NCBI RefSeq assembly: GCF_009727055.1
Contig: NC_052354.1
Location: 50,295,668-50,359,667 of the forward strand
Reading direction: 5' to 3'
Origin: Benincasa hispida
Taxonomy: Eukaryota; Streptophyta; Magnoliopsida; Cucurbitales; Cucurbitaceae
DNA length: 64,000 nucleotides
The notes under the pieces are model-generated. The model saw nothing but the letters and a program-made list of their open reading frames with translations, ran no database searches and had not been told where the DNA came from. Position 1 is the stretch's first letter, and each line of letters starts with the position of its first letter. Positions 12,006 to 24,440 of the stretch are shown piece by piece. The translations under genes and the position numbers were made by a program.

Positions 12006-12842
12006 TGCTCATAAATCCTTGTTGACCAAATAATATTTATAAATCTTTGAAAAAGCAACTCATACTAACCAATAGTACAAGTGGAAAGTCCGACATCAAT
12101 CCATAAAGAGTTGGTTTAGATTTCTCAATTTAGAAACTTATAGGAAGTAACCAGGGGGGTTTTATGAAGATAATCTATGTATATGCATGAAAATTAAAGT
12201 GTGCAGGTGAATTAAAATATGCAGAGTGAGTTGAGTGAATTTTGTGCAAAAACAATCAATCGAACAAAACATCTAGCTTGGGTCGACTTCATTTAATCCA
12301 TTCCCTTTTGATTCTATCATGGATTATCCAAAAGATCAATGCGAAAATGTCTAATTGAAACTTAGCCTACTCAATTAGAATCCTAACTGGTAGTCCTTAA
12401 GGATGAGTTAATTCAAAGAATTAGTGAGAACCCTCCACTAATCAACAAATAAACAAGCATTAAGATTAAGGAAATTCTAAGCTAAACAATCGATTTCCAT
12501 CGTCTAATCAATTATTTGAGTGAGATCAATTTAGGTTAGAAAGTAATGCTTATTAAATAGGATCGCAAGTTAACTTCACAAACTCATTTCACCCTTGCCT
12601 CTAGGTGATTAACTAACGAATGATTACAAATTAGGGCCAATCAAAGCAATCAATTAAACCATCATAACTTAATTTGTCAAATTATCCATGAAAGGTAGAT
12701 TGAAGAGTAATTACAAGATGAAATCACAATAATTCAGAACAATCCTCAGCAAATTACTACCAAATCTCAATAATCAAGTAGAAATGGAAATAAACTACAA
12801 ACCTAAACGATTGGACTATTCTATTTGCAAAAAAAAAAAAAA
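12006..12842. other. Unassigned AT-rich repeat-like DNA
   Basis: No open frame above background and no recognised domain. It may be the rest of the L LTR or part of another LTR. A poly-A run lies near 12830-12843. Confidence 0.3.
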
Positions 12843-13132
12843 AATTGTCTTTTGTGTTTTATTCAGATGGGTGCAAGGTTAAGATTAACGCAATGCGTCC
12901 ATTAACGCAAATGCATATTTGCAGAGGACGGGCAACAACGCATGTATCAGTGCAACACACCCCTCAACTCAATGCATTTCTGGAGGACGGGCACACGGTA
13001 TTTCTACTGGCTCTGTCTCTTATACACATCTAGATGTGTATAAGAGACAGCACAATGGCTCCATTAACGCAAATGCATATTTGCAGAGGACGGGCAACAA
13101 CGCATGTATCAGTGCAACACACCTCTCAACTC
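12843..13132 (-). other. Element G 3' noncoding fragment, duplicated around an adapter
   Basis: Matches the A element 3' region at 20860-21010 (ACGGGCAACAACGCATGTAT and neighbours). About 90 bp is present twice, at 12890-12970 and 13055-13132, on either side of the adapter at 13013-13050. The repetition is therefore probably an assembly artefact. Confidence 0.5.
13013..13050. other. Nextera mate-pair junction adapter, copy 1
   Basis: 38-bp perfect palindrome: the 19-bp Tn5 mosaic end CTGTCTCTTATACACATCT followed directly by its reverse complement. Library artefact, not genomic. Confidence 0.97.
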
Positions 13133-13170
13133 CTGTCTCTTATACACATCTAGATGTGTATAAGAGACAG
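13133..13170. other. Nextera mate-pair junction adapter, copy 2
   Basis: Same 38-bp palindrome. It joins G's 3' noncoding DNA directly to G's gag, two regions that should be several kb apart. Confidence 0.97.
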
Positions 13171-13186
13171 TGCCTGCACAATGCCA

Positions 13187-14428
13187 TCAAGGACATTGTT
13201 CCTTCCCGTGAGATCCCGGGGCTTCTGAATTACTTGGCAGCGTTCCCGGTGTTCTATTGCGAAGCTCGGTTGCCAGCTGCCCAACTTGGATCTCCAAGTT
13301 CCTTATTGAAGACACCTGCGACTGCATGACTACATCGTTTTTCTCAATATACTGCTTCAGCAGGGACTCCAATGATGATGAATTAGCAGAGGTGTTTGAG
13401 GAGGACGGTAGGTTTTGAGGTTGCGGTTGATGACCCTGATTCTGATTCTGATGAAAAGGTGGAGAATTTCCTCGATTCTCGAAATTATTGCTCTGATGGT
13501 TACTCGGCCCCCCTTGGTTGTGATTCCCTCCCCAACCGAAGTTAGGGTGATTCTGCCAACCGGGATTGTAAGTATTGTTGTATGGGTTGTTCTGGATAGC
13601 AAACACTTGTTATGGGTTTGATGGGCACATCTCTACAGCATGGCCCCCTCCACATTGGACGCAACTTATTGCGGCCACTTGTGCCGGCGCATTAGGTTGC
13701 GCTGAAATTTGAGAGAGGGCACCTTGATTAAGTGCCATCGTTTGTAGAAGAGAGGTCACCGCAGCCATTTGTGCGGCCAAAGTTGTCATTGTATCCAATG
13801 GTACAATGGCATTATCGTTTCTTCTTCTCTCGGAGCCTCTACCCCCGTACCCGTCATCCACACAGTCATCCGTGTTTCGTGAAATGCGATGAAGGATGAC
13901 CTTGGCCTCTGTGTAGGTCTTATCCATGAATCCTCTCGCTACAGAGGCATCAGCAACGACTTGCGTTGATCTATTCAGGCCGTTATAAAATGTTTTCATC
14001 AGAACGCAATCAGGAATCCCGATATGCAGACAATTTTTTACCAACCTTCTCAAATGCACCCAAGTGGTGCTCAGAGTCTCATTATTCATTTGCTCAAAAT
14101 TCAACACATCCTTTCGTCTTCTTGCGTTGACTGTTGGAGGAAAGAATTTCTTCATGAACCATTCCACCAACTGGTCCCATGATGTTATTTCGTTTGGCTC
14201 CAACGAATGAGCCCATATATTAGCCTCATCCCTCAGTGTGTATGGGAAGAGGTAAAGTCTGATTCCTTCTGGGGTGACGCCAGAGATGGAGAAAGTACTG
14301 CACATTTCCACAAAGCTAGTCAGATGGGCATGCAGGTCTTCACCTTGTAGACCTCCAAATTGCCCCGTGTTTTGTACCATTTGGAGCATGACCGACTTTA
14401 TTTTGAAACGTGTGTTCTCCTCAACCAT
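13187..14428 (-). pseudogene. Athila-like gag, element G (one stop in an otherwise open frame)
   Basis: One minus-strand frame runs about 413 codons with a single TAA near 13610-13612, splitting 272 and 139 residue parts. The N-terminal part is a Retrotrans_gag domain (GEDLHAHLTSF, WDQLVEWFMKKFFPP, FYNGLNRS). A zinc knuckle CVQCGGGHAVEMC (CX2CX3HX4C) lies just before the stop, then an Asn/Gln-rich stretch and SIRNLEIQVGQLATEL, the usual end of Athila gag before protease. The frame closes 16 bp from the adapter at 13133-13170. G's protease, RT and integrase are absent from the window, either truly deleted or lost in a chimeric join. Confidence 0.8.
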
Positions 14429-14796
14429 TGGTCATGAAATTCTAGGCGAGAAGTCGTAGAGATTGGGCACCGCATAATTCCTCATTGGGATATTGCAGAC
14501 AATAGCAAGAAATACAGGGTTTTGCGCTGGCCGATTTGCCCCTTGATTTCCTTCGGGCCCTTCATTATTATCTGCATATTGACTCTTCTTCGCCTAGCTC
14601 TATTCTGGCGTGCCCTTGCGCGAAAAGTACGCTCGATCTCTGAGTCAGCTTCGAATTTTGGATCGGTTCCAATACTCATAAACCGTCAACCTGTTCTTCG
14701 TGTTAAACAGATAATACAAAGAGATCTGTCCTACAAAATACCACAAAAGTATTCAACACTAACCGTTATCAATCCTCGACAACGTCACCATAAACT
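14429..14796 (-). other. Element G leader with tRNA-Asp-type primer site
   Basis: Noncoding leader between gag and the 5' LTR. The minus-strand primer site at 14771-14790 (TGGTGACGTTGTCGAGGATT) is a decayed form of the TGGCGCCGTTGCCGGG site complementary to tRNA-Asp that Athila elements use. It sits six bases from the LTR end. Confidence 0.65.
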
Positions 14797-16674
14797 TGTA
14801 ACAATATTTTTTTATATCTTTTAATTTAAGCATGTGGACAAATATGAATATGAAGTACTATATACGCTCAAGTGCTTGTGATAAAGACATTTCTATGCGA
14901 TACTACATTCTAGTTATATGCGTTGTTAATGAGTTGCTCGTAGTATGCGATGAAGTAGTGTGTGTCACAAGTTTCCTTGCGCTGAAACCAAGTATAATTC
15001 CAACTCAAGTTTCTCAGAATGATCTGAGGTCGAACACAGGGATTGTTTTCGTTAATGTGATACTTAAGTGATACATGCGACCGGTTTTTAACAATGAATA
15101 AAGAATGGTGGTTTATACAGAAATATAAATTGCGATGAAATAAAATTTGTGTTGATAAAGTAAAATCCTAAACTAATATGATACAAGATACAAGATACAT
15201 GATATGCGATACTGAGGTCAAGAACTGACTGTGAAGTTGTACAAAGAATCGATGTATGCGATGGCAAGTCTTTATGAATGAAGTAGAAGAAGAAAGAGTA
15301 AAGAGTAAAAACATCGCAAGTTTGTCAATTGTGTTAAAGATGCAACTAAGGTTCCACTTTCCCTTGGCGTACACCTCTCGGTGATCGGCCACATCCCCAT
15401 ATCTCTATGGTGAAACAGGGATGAACATGATGAACGTAAGGTTGTTCCGATCTCTGGAAATACTTCTTGCTTTAGTTAACGCATTCTTCCAACCTTCTCT
15501 CGATAGGCGGAATAACATCTTCGCTTCTGCTCTCACAGGTGAAGATGTCGTCGAGCATGCTTTAGCTAAACTTATTTATTTCCTTAACATAAATTAACTC
15601 ACTCACTTAATTCTTGCTATTTTTCCAAGGGATTAAGAACACATTATGGAGAAAATGGATTATGAATGTACAGAGGGAGACAGAGAGATGACAATGATGA
15701 CTATCATAACATTTAATTCTAAAATTAAGCATTCGATACATGCTGTGAATGAGAGATTACAAAAGATGAAATAGAGTTTAGAAAAAAATACGAAAAGAGT
15801 GTCAACATCTTGACACAGATCCCAATCGGAGATAGTGCTTGCCGGCATGTGGAAGTGGTGGAGAGGAAAGCTTCCCTCTTAGGCTTACTTTCCTGGTAGA
15901 ATTGACCTTCGCATAGAGCTTCAACTACGGGAATTGGAAGAATTCTCTGCTCAGAGACTCACCTCTCGGCCTTGTCTTGTGGTTCTCTCGGATCTACTCT
16001 GTAAGTCGCTTCAGACTAGCCTCTCTCTCAAAATCAGTATATGCACGTCTCTATATATTCATGTATGTACCAGTATCTATATCTATATATCTTTTTAGGG
16101 AATTTGAAGAAGCTATTTATAGGCGAGGCCTTGGCTCTTTGAATTTGTGGTCCCCACTGTATAGTTATGGTAATTCCTGAAATAGCGGAATGGAAAATTC
16201 CTTCTGTTACGCAATCAATCCGTCAGAAGTGCACAACTAAAAGTTGTACATTTGTCAGAATCCTCCGCAAATGCGTTGCTCTTCATATCTTCGATCTATC
16301 GCCGCATGCGGTGTTATTTTTTTATTATCGAATGCGGTTGAAATTGCGTTGATCGCTAAATCTCTTGATCAATTGTCGCATGCGCCGTCATTGCATTGAT
16401 CATCTCTTCGTTCTTGATTGATGGGTGCAATGCGACGTAGATGTTTTGTTCATTTCGTCTTTGAGCCATGAACACATGCGGTGACTTATTTCCTGCAAAA
16501 CAAAAACTGAAATTCTATTCTACCATCGCAATTGTGTTAGTGAGTGTATTGATAACATTTCATAATTTTCGCATTTCTTAGCCAATTTGAATACTATCGA
16601 CACAACTTTTCTTTCTTTTAGCCGCAATATCTAAATAAAACAGTATAAATAACTTGTATTTCTACAAGTTATCA
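14797..16674 (-). repeat. Element G 5' LTR (LTR family A)
   Basis: 1878 bp, TGTAAC...TTATCA in plus orientation; homologous to the two A LTRs. It carries a minus-strand TATAAATAG (16113-16121), the U5 block near 14965-15045, and a perfect 10-bp-arm hairpin with a GAAA loop at 16649-16672. On the right it abuts the Copia RT fragment of F. Confidence 0.82.
16113..16121 (-). promoter_or_regulatory. TATA box of G 5' LTR
   Basis: Minus-strand TATAAATAG in the position conserved in the A-family LTRs. Confidence 0.5.
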
Positions 16675-16772
16675 TGAATATAGTGGAAAATTATGTATAT
16701 CACAAGTTCAATAGGAGTAAATCAACCTTTTTGGTGTTATATGTCGATGACATACTCATAGCAAGTAATGAT
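16675..16772 (+). pseudogene. Copia element F: RT fragment with YVDD, left of C
   Basis: The plus-strand frame reads ENYVYHKF..., then LYVDDILIASND, the catalytic YVDD box of Ty1/Copia reverse transcriptase. The frame stops at the LTR of C and resumes at 55624 with the next RT residues (KRFLKNNFEMKDLDD). C therefore inserted here. Its left TSD is ATGAT at 16768-16772. Confidence 0.85.
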
Positions 16773-17800
16773 TGATGGGATTCGAATCCCAAGTGAAAGC
16801 GTGTGAACACCTTACTTCCTGCAAATAAATGTTTACATAAACAAAATCAATGTACTAAAACAAAATATGTGTTGAATAAACATGTGAAATAACATGTTTT
16901 AGAGAAAGGAAAGAACCATTCTAATATTTATAGATTCCCAAGCTCCTAAAACAATCCTCTTGATATTCCAACGAAAGACGGTCCAACGATCTTGTATACG
17001 AACGTCTCCTCGAACAATCTTGAACACGACCATGAGAATAACTTTGTTATTCTCAAAGATTCCAATAGAAGGATAGGTTGTATCCAAATATTGGAAGAGA
17101 GTGAAGAGGAAAAACCTTTGGGAGAGTAGAGAGGATTTCTTTTTGTGGCTTAGGGAAAATTTTGCACAATGAATGTTTGTCCCAAAAAGGCCATAAAGAG
17201 GACTTTATATAGAGAAGGGTCAATTCCCTTCTCTAAGTCTTTTTTCAATTTTTCCTTGTAGACAATTAATTAAATAACACTTATTTAATTAATTAGCACA
17301 TTAATTAAATAAATATTTATACATTAAATCCAATTTAATGTGTATATATATTTAATTATCATAAACATCGTATGTCTATTTGCAACACCTCTCTATTTAT
17401 TAATTAATTCTTTGTAAATCTAATTCACTTGAATTAATTATTTGAATCTCATTCAAATTTTTCTTTCCAACTTAATTTGAATTATAGATCACATCCATAA
17501 TCAATTATATATTAATCATATTTTACAATTGCATCAAATCGATTTAAAAAATTCAAATCATTCCTCTTTAATATCCTTTAGTGAAGACAGGAACACTCAT
17601 TTACTTACCCTGAAGATGGGAATGAGTGAATTTCATCTTGTATTATTATGTTCCCAGCTCACCACTCAGTATTGTCTAAAAACTGGTAGGCTTATTGAGT
17701 CGACGAACTGGCCAATCTCACCCATACAAATCAAAGGACAATCCCTCGTGAACAGAAGTTCATAATATACTCAGGATTAAGACTAAGTTGCCTAGGTCAT
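16773..17800 (-). repeat. Element C 3' LTR, left part
   Basis: Begins TGATGGGATTCG, matching TGATAGGATTCG at 54159. A minus-strand TATATAAAG lies at 17203-17211. Cut by element A; the last five bases (GTCAT) are A's left target duplication. Confidence 0.88.
17203..17211 (-). promoter_or_regulatory. TATA box of C 3' LTR
   Basis: Minus-strand TATATAAAG, conserved in the partner LTR at 54588-54596. Confidence 0.5.
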
Positions 17801-19737
17801 TGTAACGTATAAATTTGATCTTGTCTTATGTCACACAACGCATGGATGATTATAACGCAAGTTTAACATAAAATGATGTGATGATTCTAAATAAGCACAT
17901 GGACAGTGATGAATGATGGAGAGGGAATGTGGATGATGTGTTATGCTTATTCAGACTTTATGCGATACTACTTCAAGTTGTATGCGTTATTAATGGAATG
18001 CTTGTAGTATGCTATGCGTTGTCACAAGTTTCCTTGTGCTGAAACCAAGTATAATTCCAATGCAAGTTTCTTAGAATGATCCAAGGTCGAACACAAGGAT
18101 TGCTTAGTTAATGCGTTACGTTCGTGATATATGCGACCGGAGGTTTTTCAATTAATAAAAAGAGTGTGTATGTACAAGTATTTAAATTGCGGTAAAGTAA
18201 AATATTGCGGTAAAGTAAAGTTGCGATAATAAAATAAAGTGCGATAAAAGTAAACCTAAGCTATTATGATACAAGATACAGGATACTGATACATGATACT
18301 GAGTTTAAGATTGACTATGAAGATTATACAAAGGGTCGTGTTATGCGGTGGCAAGTCTTTATGTATGAAGCAGAAATAGAAAGGTAATTAATATAAACAT
18401 CGCAAGTTCATTAATTCCGTTAAAGATATAACTATGGTTTCGATTTCCCTTGGCATTCACTTCTCGGTGATCGGCCACGTTCCCACATCCTTGTGGTGAA
18501 ACAGAGACGAACGTAATGAATGCAAGGTTGCTTCCATCTTTGGAAGTACTTCTCGTTTTAGTTAACGCATTCTTCCAACCTTCTCTCGACAGGAGGAATG
18601 GCATCTTCACTTCTGCTCTCACAGGTGAAGATGCCGTCTAGCATGCTTTAGCTAAACATATTTATCTCCTTAACACAGATTAATTCACTTGTTAGATTCA
18701 TGCTAATTACCAAGGGATTAAGAAAACATCATGGAGAAAGCAATTAATGGAGGAACGGAAATAGACAGAAAGATGGAGATGAGAATGATCATGACATTCA
18801 ATACTAATATTTAGCGTCTAATACATGGTGTGAATGATAGACTAAGAAGATGAATACAATTGATGATAAAGAGATAGAAACAAATATAGAAAAGTGCCAA
18901 CGTCTTGACACAGATCTGGACGGTGAATTTGCTTGCTCGCGGATGGAGTGGATGAAGAGAAGAGCTTCCCTCTCAGGCTTGTTCATCCGTTAGAAGTGAC
19001 CTTGGTTCAGAGCTTCAACGGTGGGGAAGGATTTACCCTAAGACTCACCTCTTGGCCTTGTCTCTTAAATCTTCCTCGATCTTCTCCGATCAAGCTCTTC
19101 AGACCAGTCTCTCTCTCAATATACAAATATCAAAATATGCCCATATCAAGTATATTTTCCAATAGAATTTCAGAGACTATTTATAGGCTCAGCTTTGATT
19201 CTCTGCAGTATGGACCCCACTTTATTGTTATGGCAATTCTGGAAATGGTGGAGTGAATATTCATTCTATTACGCGATCAATCCCATCAGAAATGCACAAC
19301 GGTCAGTTGCACACGTGTCAGGATCCTCCACAATTGCGTTGCTCTTTTGCATCTTCAATCGTTTGCCCGCATGCGGTGTTGTTTTTGATTACCGCATGCG
19401 GTTGAGATTGCATTAATCGCTTAGCTCTTGATCGATTGTCGCATGTGCCTGATCGTCTATTCATTTCTGAATGATTGGCGCAATGTGACGTAAATGCATT
19501 GTTCTTTTTCTCTTGAGCCATGAACACATGCGGTAACTTGATTTCCTGCAAAACAGACTTGAAATATTCTTTTCTACTATCGCAATGGTGTCAATGGTGT
19601 CAGTGGATGTATTGACAACAATTTATAATTCTCGCATTTCTTAGCTAATTTCTCTAAAATTGACGCAACTTTTCTTTCTTTTGGCCGTAATATCTAAATA
19701 AAGCAGGATAAATATCTTGTATTTCTACAAGTTATCA
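17801..19737 (-). repeat. Element A 3' LTR
   Basis: 1937 bp, pairing with 27214-29210 (1997 bp, of which about 55 bp is adapter plus a local repeat). A minus-strand TATAAATAG lies at 19178-19186, the U5 block near 18020-18105, and the terminal hairpin at 19712-19735 with one mismatched pair. Confidence 0.92.
19178..19186 (-). promoter_or_regulatory. TATA box of A 3' LTR
   Basis: Minus-strand TATAAATAG, same relative position as 28594-28602 in the partner LTR. Confidence 0.5.
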
Positions 19738-19750
19738 CACCCCCAAATTT
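19738..19750 (-). other. Element A polypurine tract
   Basis: Minus-strand AAATTTGGGGGTG directly precedes the 3' LTR start, the expected plus-strand primer position. Confidence 0.8.
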
Positions 19751-21502
19751 AGATATATGCTTGTCCTCAAGCATATCTTCTACTAAGGCAATAATGCTCA
19801 ATACCTATCCAAAATTTTGCGTCGATTGATTGCTCCGAATGCTCCACTTAGGCACATTACTTAACATCGAAATTTCCTTCTATCCTTGCTAATTCCTAAC
19901 AAAGCCCTACTTTATTCTTCTATACTACAAATTTCTGCTCAAAAATACTTTTCTAGTTTTAAAAAGAATGTTTACCTCTTCTTATCAAAACAACTTGATG
20001 CGTCTGGATGTGGTGGTTAAACTTTGCGTCATTTATTAAAGACTATTGATCATGGTTACACACTTCGTTTTGGCTTGTTCCCACGGGTTTCATGCGAACA
20101 TCCAACTACGGTTGCATGCCAATCTCAACTTTAACTCATGAATTTCAGAGGAGTTGTCTCTTGTTTCTTTTATTTTTCTTTCTCATTTTTTTTTGCTTTT
20201 CAAATTGCGTTGTTCTTGGAAACCCACCTTTGTTTTGGCTTGCTCCCACGGGTGTCATGTGAACATTCAACTACGAGCAGGCTTCTTTCACAACTTAACT
20301 CTTATCAGGTTGGGATTGTTTTTGAGGTTTTCCCTTGCGTTGACATTGGAGTTTATATGATTTTTTTTAATGGTAATGAGCGTATTTTTCTTAATGACTG
20401 CATACTCTTGATCTCATCTACTCAGACCTTCCCCACCCCCAAATTTAGATATGCGCAAGGTTCTCATTGCGTTGTTTGGATAGAATAGACAACACTTAGA
20501 CAAAATTTCAAAAAGAAGGTTTGAGCAGAATTTTGAAGGATAAAAGTAAAACATTGCTATAGCTACGAATTAACTAAGTGTTAGTTAGAAAATACAAGGT
20601 GTGGGAAATGTTTCTAAGTATATGCATATTATACATCATGGCACCGCAATGAATAATGCATAACAAAAGATCAAGAATATTGCAAAGTTGACAAAGGATG
20701 ATAAAGAAGAGGCACAGGAATATAAAGAGAATTGCTACTCAGTTGTATTGAAAATTAACTAAGTATACAAGTAATTACAAATATCGCAATGCAGAACTTT
20801 TGCTTGTACAAAGAATCAAAGAATTTAATTAAGCATAGAAAAATAATGAATTGTAGTTATCTTTTGGATTTGATTCAGACGGGTGCACGATTAAAAATTA
20901 CACCGCACTTCCATTAACGCAAATACATTTTTCTTGAGGATGGGCAACAACGCATGTATTCCCACAACACATCCCTTAACTCAACGCATTTCTGGAGGAT
21001 GGGCGCACGGTATTTCTACCAGCGCAACACTACCTCAACATAGTGCATCTTCGCTAAGGACGGGTAAAGAACACATACGAGCGCAACACACCCCTCAATG
21101 CAATGCATTTGGGTGTAATGGACGCAAAGTGTATCTGTTATCATGGAATGCACCCATCATCGCATTATATACCAATTTTTATTTTTCTTTTTAATTCATC
21201 AATAATGCAAGTCGAAAAGACTTTGCGGTGTTCAACGTTTCATCCAGTCATTCACAAAACTTTTAAGAACATCGCTACTAATGCCTACGAATTAAAGGAA
21301 TTAAACATGACATGGAAAGATACTAATGAATTAAATTGAAGGAAAATACAGAAAGCATGAAAGGCTAATTCTAATAAGCAGTAAATAACGTAATTTTAGA
21401 AAGCAGTAAATAAAAGCTGTAAAGAAAGCAAGTAATCATAGATAGGGATGCTGATTGGAGAAAGTTTTCAGAATTACCACAATAGCATCCCTCCACAAGC
21501 GG
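19751..21502 (-). other. Element A 3' noncoding region
   Basis: About 1.75 kb between integrase and the polypurine tract, where some Athila elements carry an env-like ORF. No env-like frame is seen. It holds the motif pair (20064-20110, 20229-20276), an internal polypurine-like tract (20435-20446), and the 20860-21130 stretch shared with G. Confidence 0.65.
20064..20276 (-). repeat. Paired 49-bp 3' motif, element A
   Basis: Copies at 20064-20110 and 20229-20276, starts 165 bp apart, minus orientation like the element. Confidence 0.75.
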
Positions 21503-22920
21503 TTAATCTTGCTTGCCCAAGTGAATGGTATCCATGAGTCGATCCACATCGCCCCCGTAATAAGGCTTAATCCGTTGACCATTGACTTTAAAATCGTTAT
21601 TTTCGTCTTTAGTTGTCAGTTCCACTGTGCCATGGGGAAAGATAATCTTGATCTGGAATGGCCCAGACCAATGGGATTTCAACTTCCCTGCAAATAATCG
21701 CAAATGTGTGTTAAACAATGGTACCTGTTGACCTTCGACGGGTGTTCGATTGTCTACGCAGTCGTCATGTCTTAGTTCTCTCCTTATAGATCTTGGCATT
21801 CTCGTAGGCGTCCCTTCGCCATTCGACCAGCTAGTTGCAATTTTCGAATTTCCTCGCCACTTGCCAAATCCAAAGTTCAGGCATCTTGCATGCCCATATT
21901 GCCTTATGTTCCAACTTGAGCGGCAGTGACAAGCTTTTCGGAAGACCAGGGCAATATAGGGCCAATTGGCGTTTTGTAGGCAGTCCTGTATGCCCACAGC
22001 GCTTCGTCGAGCTTGGGTGACCTATCCTTCCTAGAGATACTGACTACCTTCTCTAAGATAGTTTTGATCTCTCGGTTAGAAATCTCTGCCTGCCTATTAG
22101 TCTGTGGGTATAAGCGGTTGCAACTTTATGGCTGACATTAAATTTAGTCAACAGGTTGGCGATTATGCGGTTGATGAAGTGAGAGCCTTCATCGCTAATT
22201 AAAGCCCATGGCGTTCCATATCGGGCAAAGATATTCTTCTTGAGAAACTTCGCCATTATGACCGCATCATTCTTGGCACATGCGATGGCCTCAACCCATT
22301 TTGATACGTAATCAACCGCAACCAGGATGTAGTGATGACCTTCTGATGGTGGAAATGGGCCCATAAAGTCGATTACCCATATATCAAATAATTTGACCTC
22401 CAAGATTAACGTTAAAGGCATTTCATTTCTTTTAGACATCTTCCTCGTTCTCTGGCATCTATCACACTGAACAACGTGGGCATGGGCATCCTTAAACAAT
22501 GTTGGCCAGAGATAGCCACTCTGTAGGACCTTTGCAGCTATATTCCTCGTTCTCTGGCATCTATCACACTGAACAATGTGGGCATGGGCATCCTTAAACA
22601 ATGTTGGCCAGAAATAGCCACTCTGTAGGACCTTTGCAGCTATCCGCTACCCCCCAAAATATCCTCCGTAAGGGGACTCATGACAGAGCTCCAGAATGTG
22701 CTTGACTTCGTGCTCAGGAACGCATCGACGTAAAATGTGATCAGGTCTGAGTTGATATAGGAATGGGTTTTCCCAAAAATAAAATTTGACGTCATGTCTC
22801 AGATTCTTCTTCTGCTGGTAAGTATAGTCCTCTGGTACTTGGCCGCAAACGATGAAGTTCACAATGTTCGCATACCAGGGAACATTAATGCCTATTGACA
22901 TCAGCAGCTCATCGGGGAAT
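21503..22920 (-). pseudogene. Element A integrase
   Basis: The minus-strand frame 22647-22901 carries the N-terminal HHCC region up to ESPYGGYFGG. Frame 22053-22601 carries CDRCQRTR, then the core: first Asp in DFMGPFPP, second Asp in ISDEGSHF. The frame then shifts just after ATAY (near 22110), so the catalytic Glu is read out of frame. Frame 21503-21997 holds the C-terminal SH3-like LKSHWSGPF. A 102-bp tandem duplication (22441-22542, 22543-22641) repeats 34 codons including the CX2C half of the zinc finger, in frame. Confidence 0.85.
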
Positions 22921-24440
22921 CTTTCTTCAATATCTTTTTCTTCCTCCTGAACCTCACATCCAATCTTGACAGATGATCAGCGACTTGGTTCTTGGTGCCC
23001 TTCCAGTCCTTGATTTCTAGGTCAAATTCTTATAGGAGAAACACCCACCGTATCAGTCTTGGTTTTGCATCCTTCTTTGTCATCAGATATTTGATCACAG
23101 AGTGATCAGTGTAAACCACCACGTTTGTTCCGATTAAGTACTGTCAAAATTTCTCCAGTGCAAATACCACTGTGAGCATTTCCTTTTTCATGGTTGTATA
23201 ATTCTCCTGCGCATCATTCAATGTTTTACTCGCATAGTATATAGGATGCAAAACCTTGTCCTGGCGCTGACTCAAAACTGCGCCTATAGCATACCCGCTA
23301 GCATCACACATCAACGCAAATGGTTGCATCCAATCAGGCGTAATCAGAATGGGTGCGGTGATGAGCGCATCTTTCAATGTATTGAATGCTTCAGTGCACG
23401 CATCATCAAAATTATATTCACGGTCAGCTTCAAGGAGTGCACTTAGGGGCCTTGCGATCTGGGAGAAGTTGCGAATAAATCTTCGATAAAACCCAGCGTG
23501 TCCCAGAAAGCTCCTAAGTGTTTTCACGTTCACTGGTGGAGGTAGCATGGAAATTGCATCGATTTTCGCCTGATCAACTTCCAATCCTACCTTTGATATT
23601 TTATAACCCAGTACAATTCCTTCTTCAACCATAAAGTGGCATTTTTCCCAGTTTAGAACTAGATTCGTTTCCACACATCTCTTCAAGACTTTCTCAAGGT
23701 TTGATAAATAGGAGTCATAATTATTGCTGAAAACTGAAAAATCATCCATGAATAGCTCGATTGACACCTTTAAGTAATTTAAAAATATCGCCATCATACA
23801 TCGTTGGAAAGTGCCTGGCGCATTGCAGAGTCCAAACGGCATGCGATGGAATGCGAACGTACCAAATGGGCACGTGAAGGTTGTCTTATCTTGATCCTCT
23901 GGCGCAATTGCTATTTGGTTGTATCCTGAGTAGCCGTCAAGAAAACAAAAGAATTCATTCCTAGCAAGTCTGTCTAACATCTGATCAATAAACGGGAGTG
24001 GGAAATGGTCCTTTTTAGTGGCCAAATTTAACTTGTGTAATCCATACAGATTCTCCACCCCATAGTTGTTCTTGTGGGAATTAATTCCTTCTTGTCGTTG
24101 GTGACGACTGTCATCCCCCCTTTCTTCGGAACACATTGAACTGGGCTCACTCAGCTGCTATCAGATATCGGGTAGATGATGCCTGCATCCAGCCACTTCA
24201 CTATTTCTTTCCTCACAACCTCCCTTATGGCAGGGTTCAAGTGACGTTGCCTTTCTATCGATCTCATTTTTCCTTCTTCCAGACGAATTTTGTGCATGCA
24301 ATATGAGGGACTGATTCCTCGAATGTCTGCCAAGGTCCATCCTAAAGCCTTTACATTGATCTTTAGGATCTGGATGAGAGCATCTTCCTTCTCCTTACTC
24401 AGCGAGGCAGATATGATAACAGATAACGGGTTATTACCTC
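22921..24440 (-). pseudogene. Element A reverse transcriptase and RNase H
   Basis: The main open part, 23144-24136, runs 330 codons. RT begins with KLNLATKKDHFPLPFIDQML, includes the fingers/palm text FAFHRMPFGLCNAPGTFQRC, and the catalytic FMDDF at 23738-23752 (element strand), typical of Athila/Tat RT where other lineages have YVDD. RNase H follows with LMCDASGYAIGAVL and ALEKF. A stop and shift separate the N-terminal RT segment (24151-24333), and RNase H decays left of 23144. Confidence 0.88.

Noticed and set aside
13013..13050. A 38-bp perfect palindrome recurring seven times, as a possible MITE end, terminator or protein-binding site
   Set aside because: It is exactly two Tn5 mosaic ends head to head; explained by mate-pair library adapters.
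4801..16772. Treating the gag remnant at 4801 and the RT fragment at 16675 as certainly one element F
   Set aside because: Both are plus-strand Copia, but protease and integrase are not seen between them and no 5' LTR was matched; left as a possibility.
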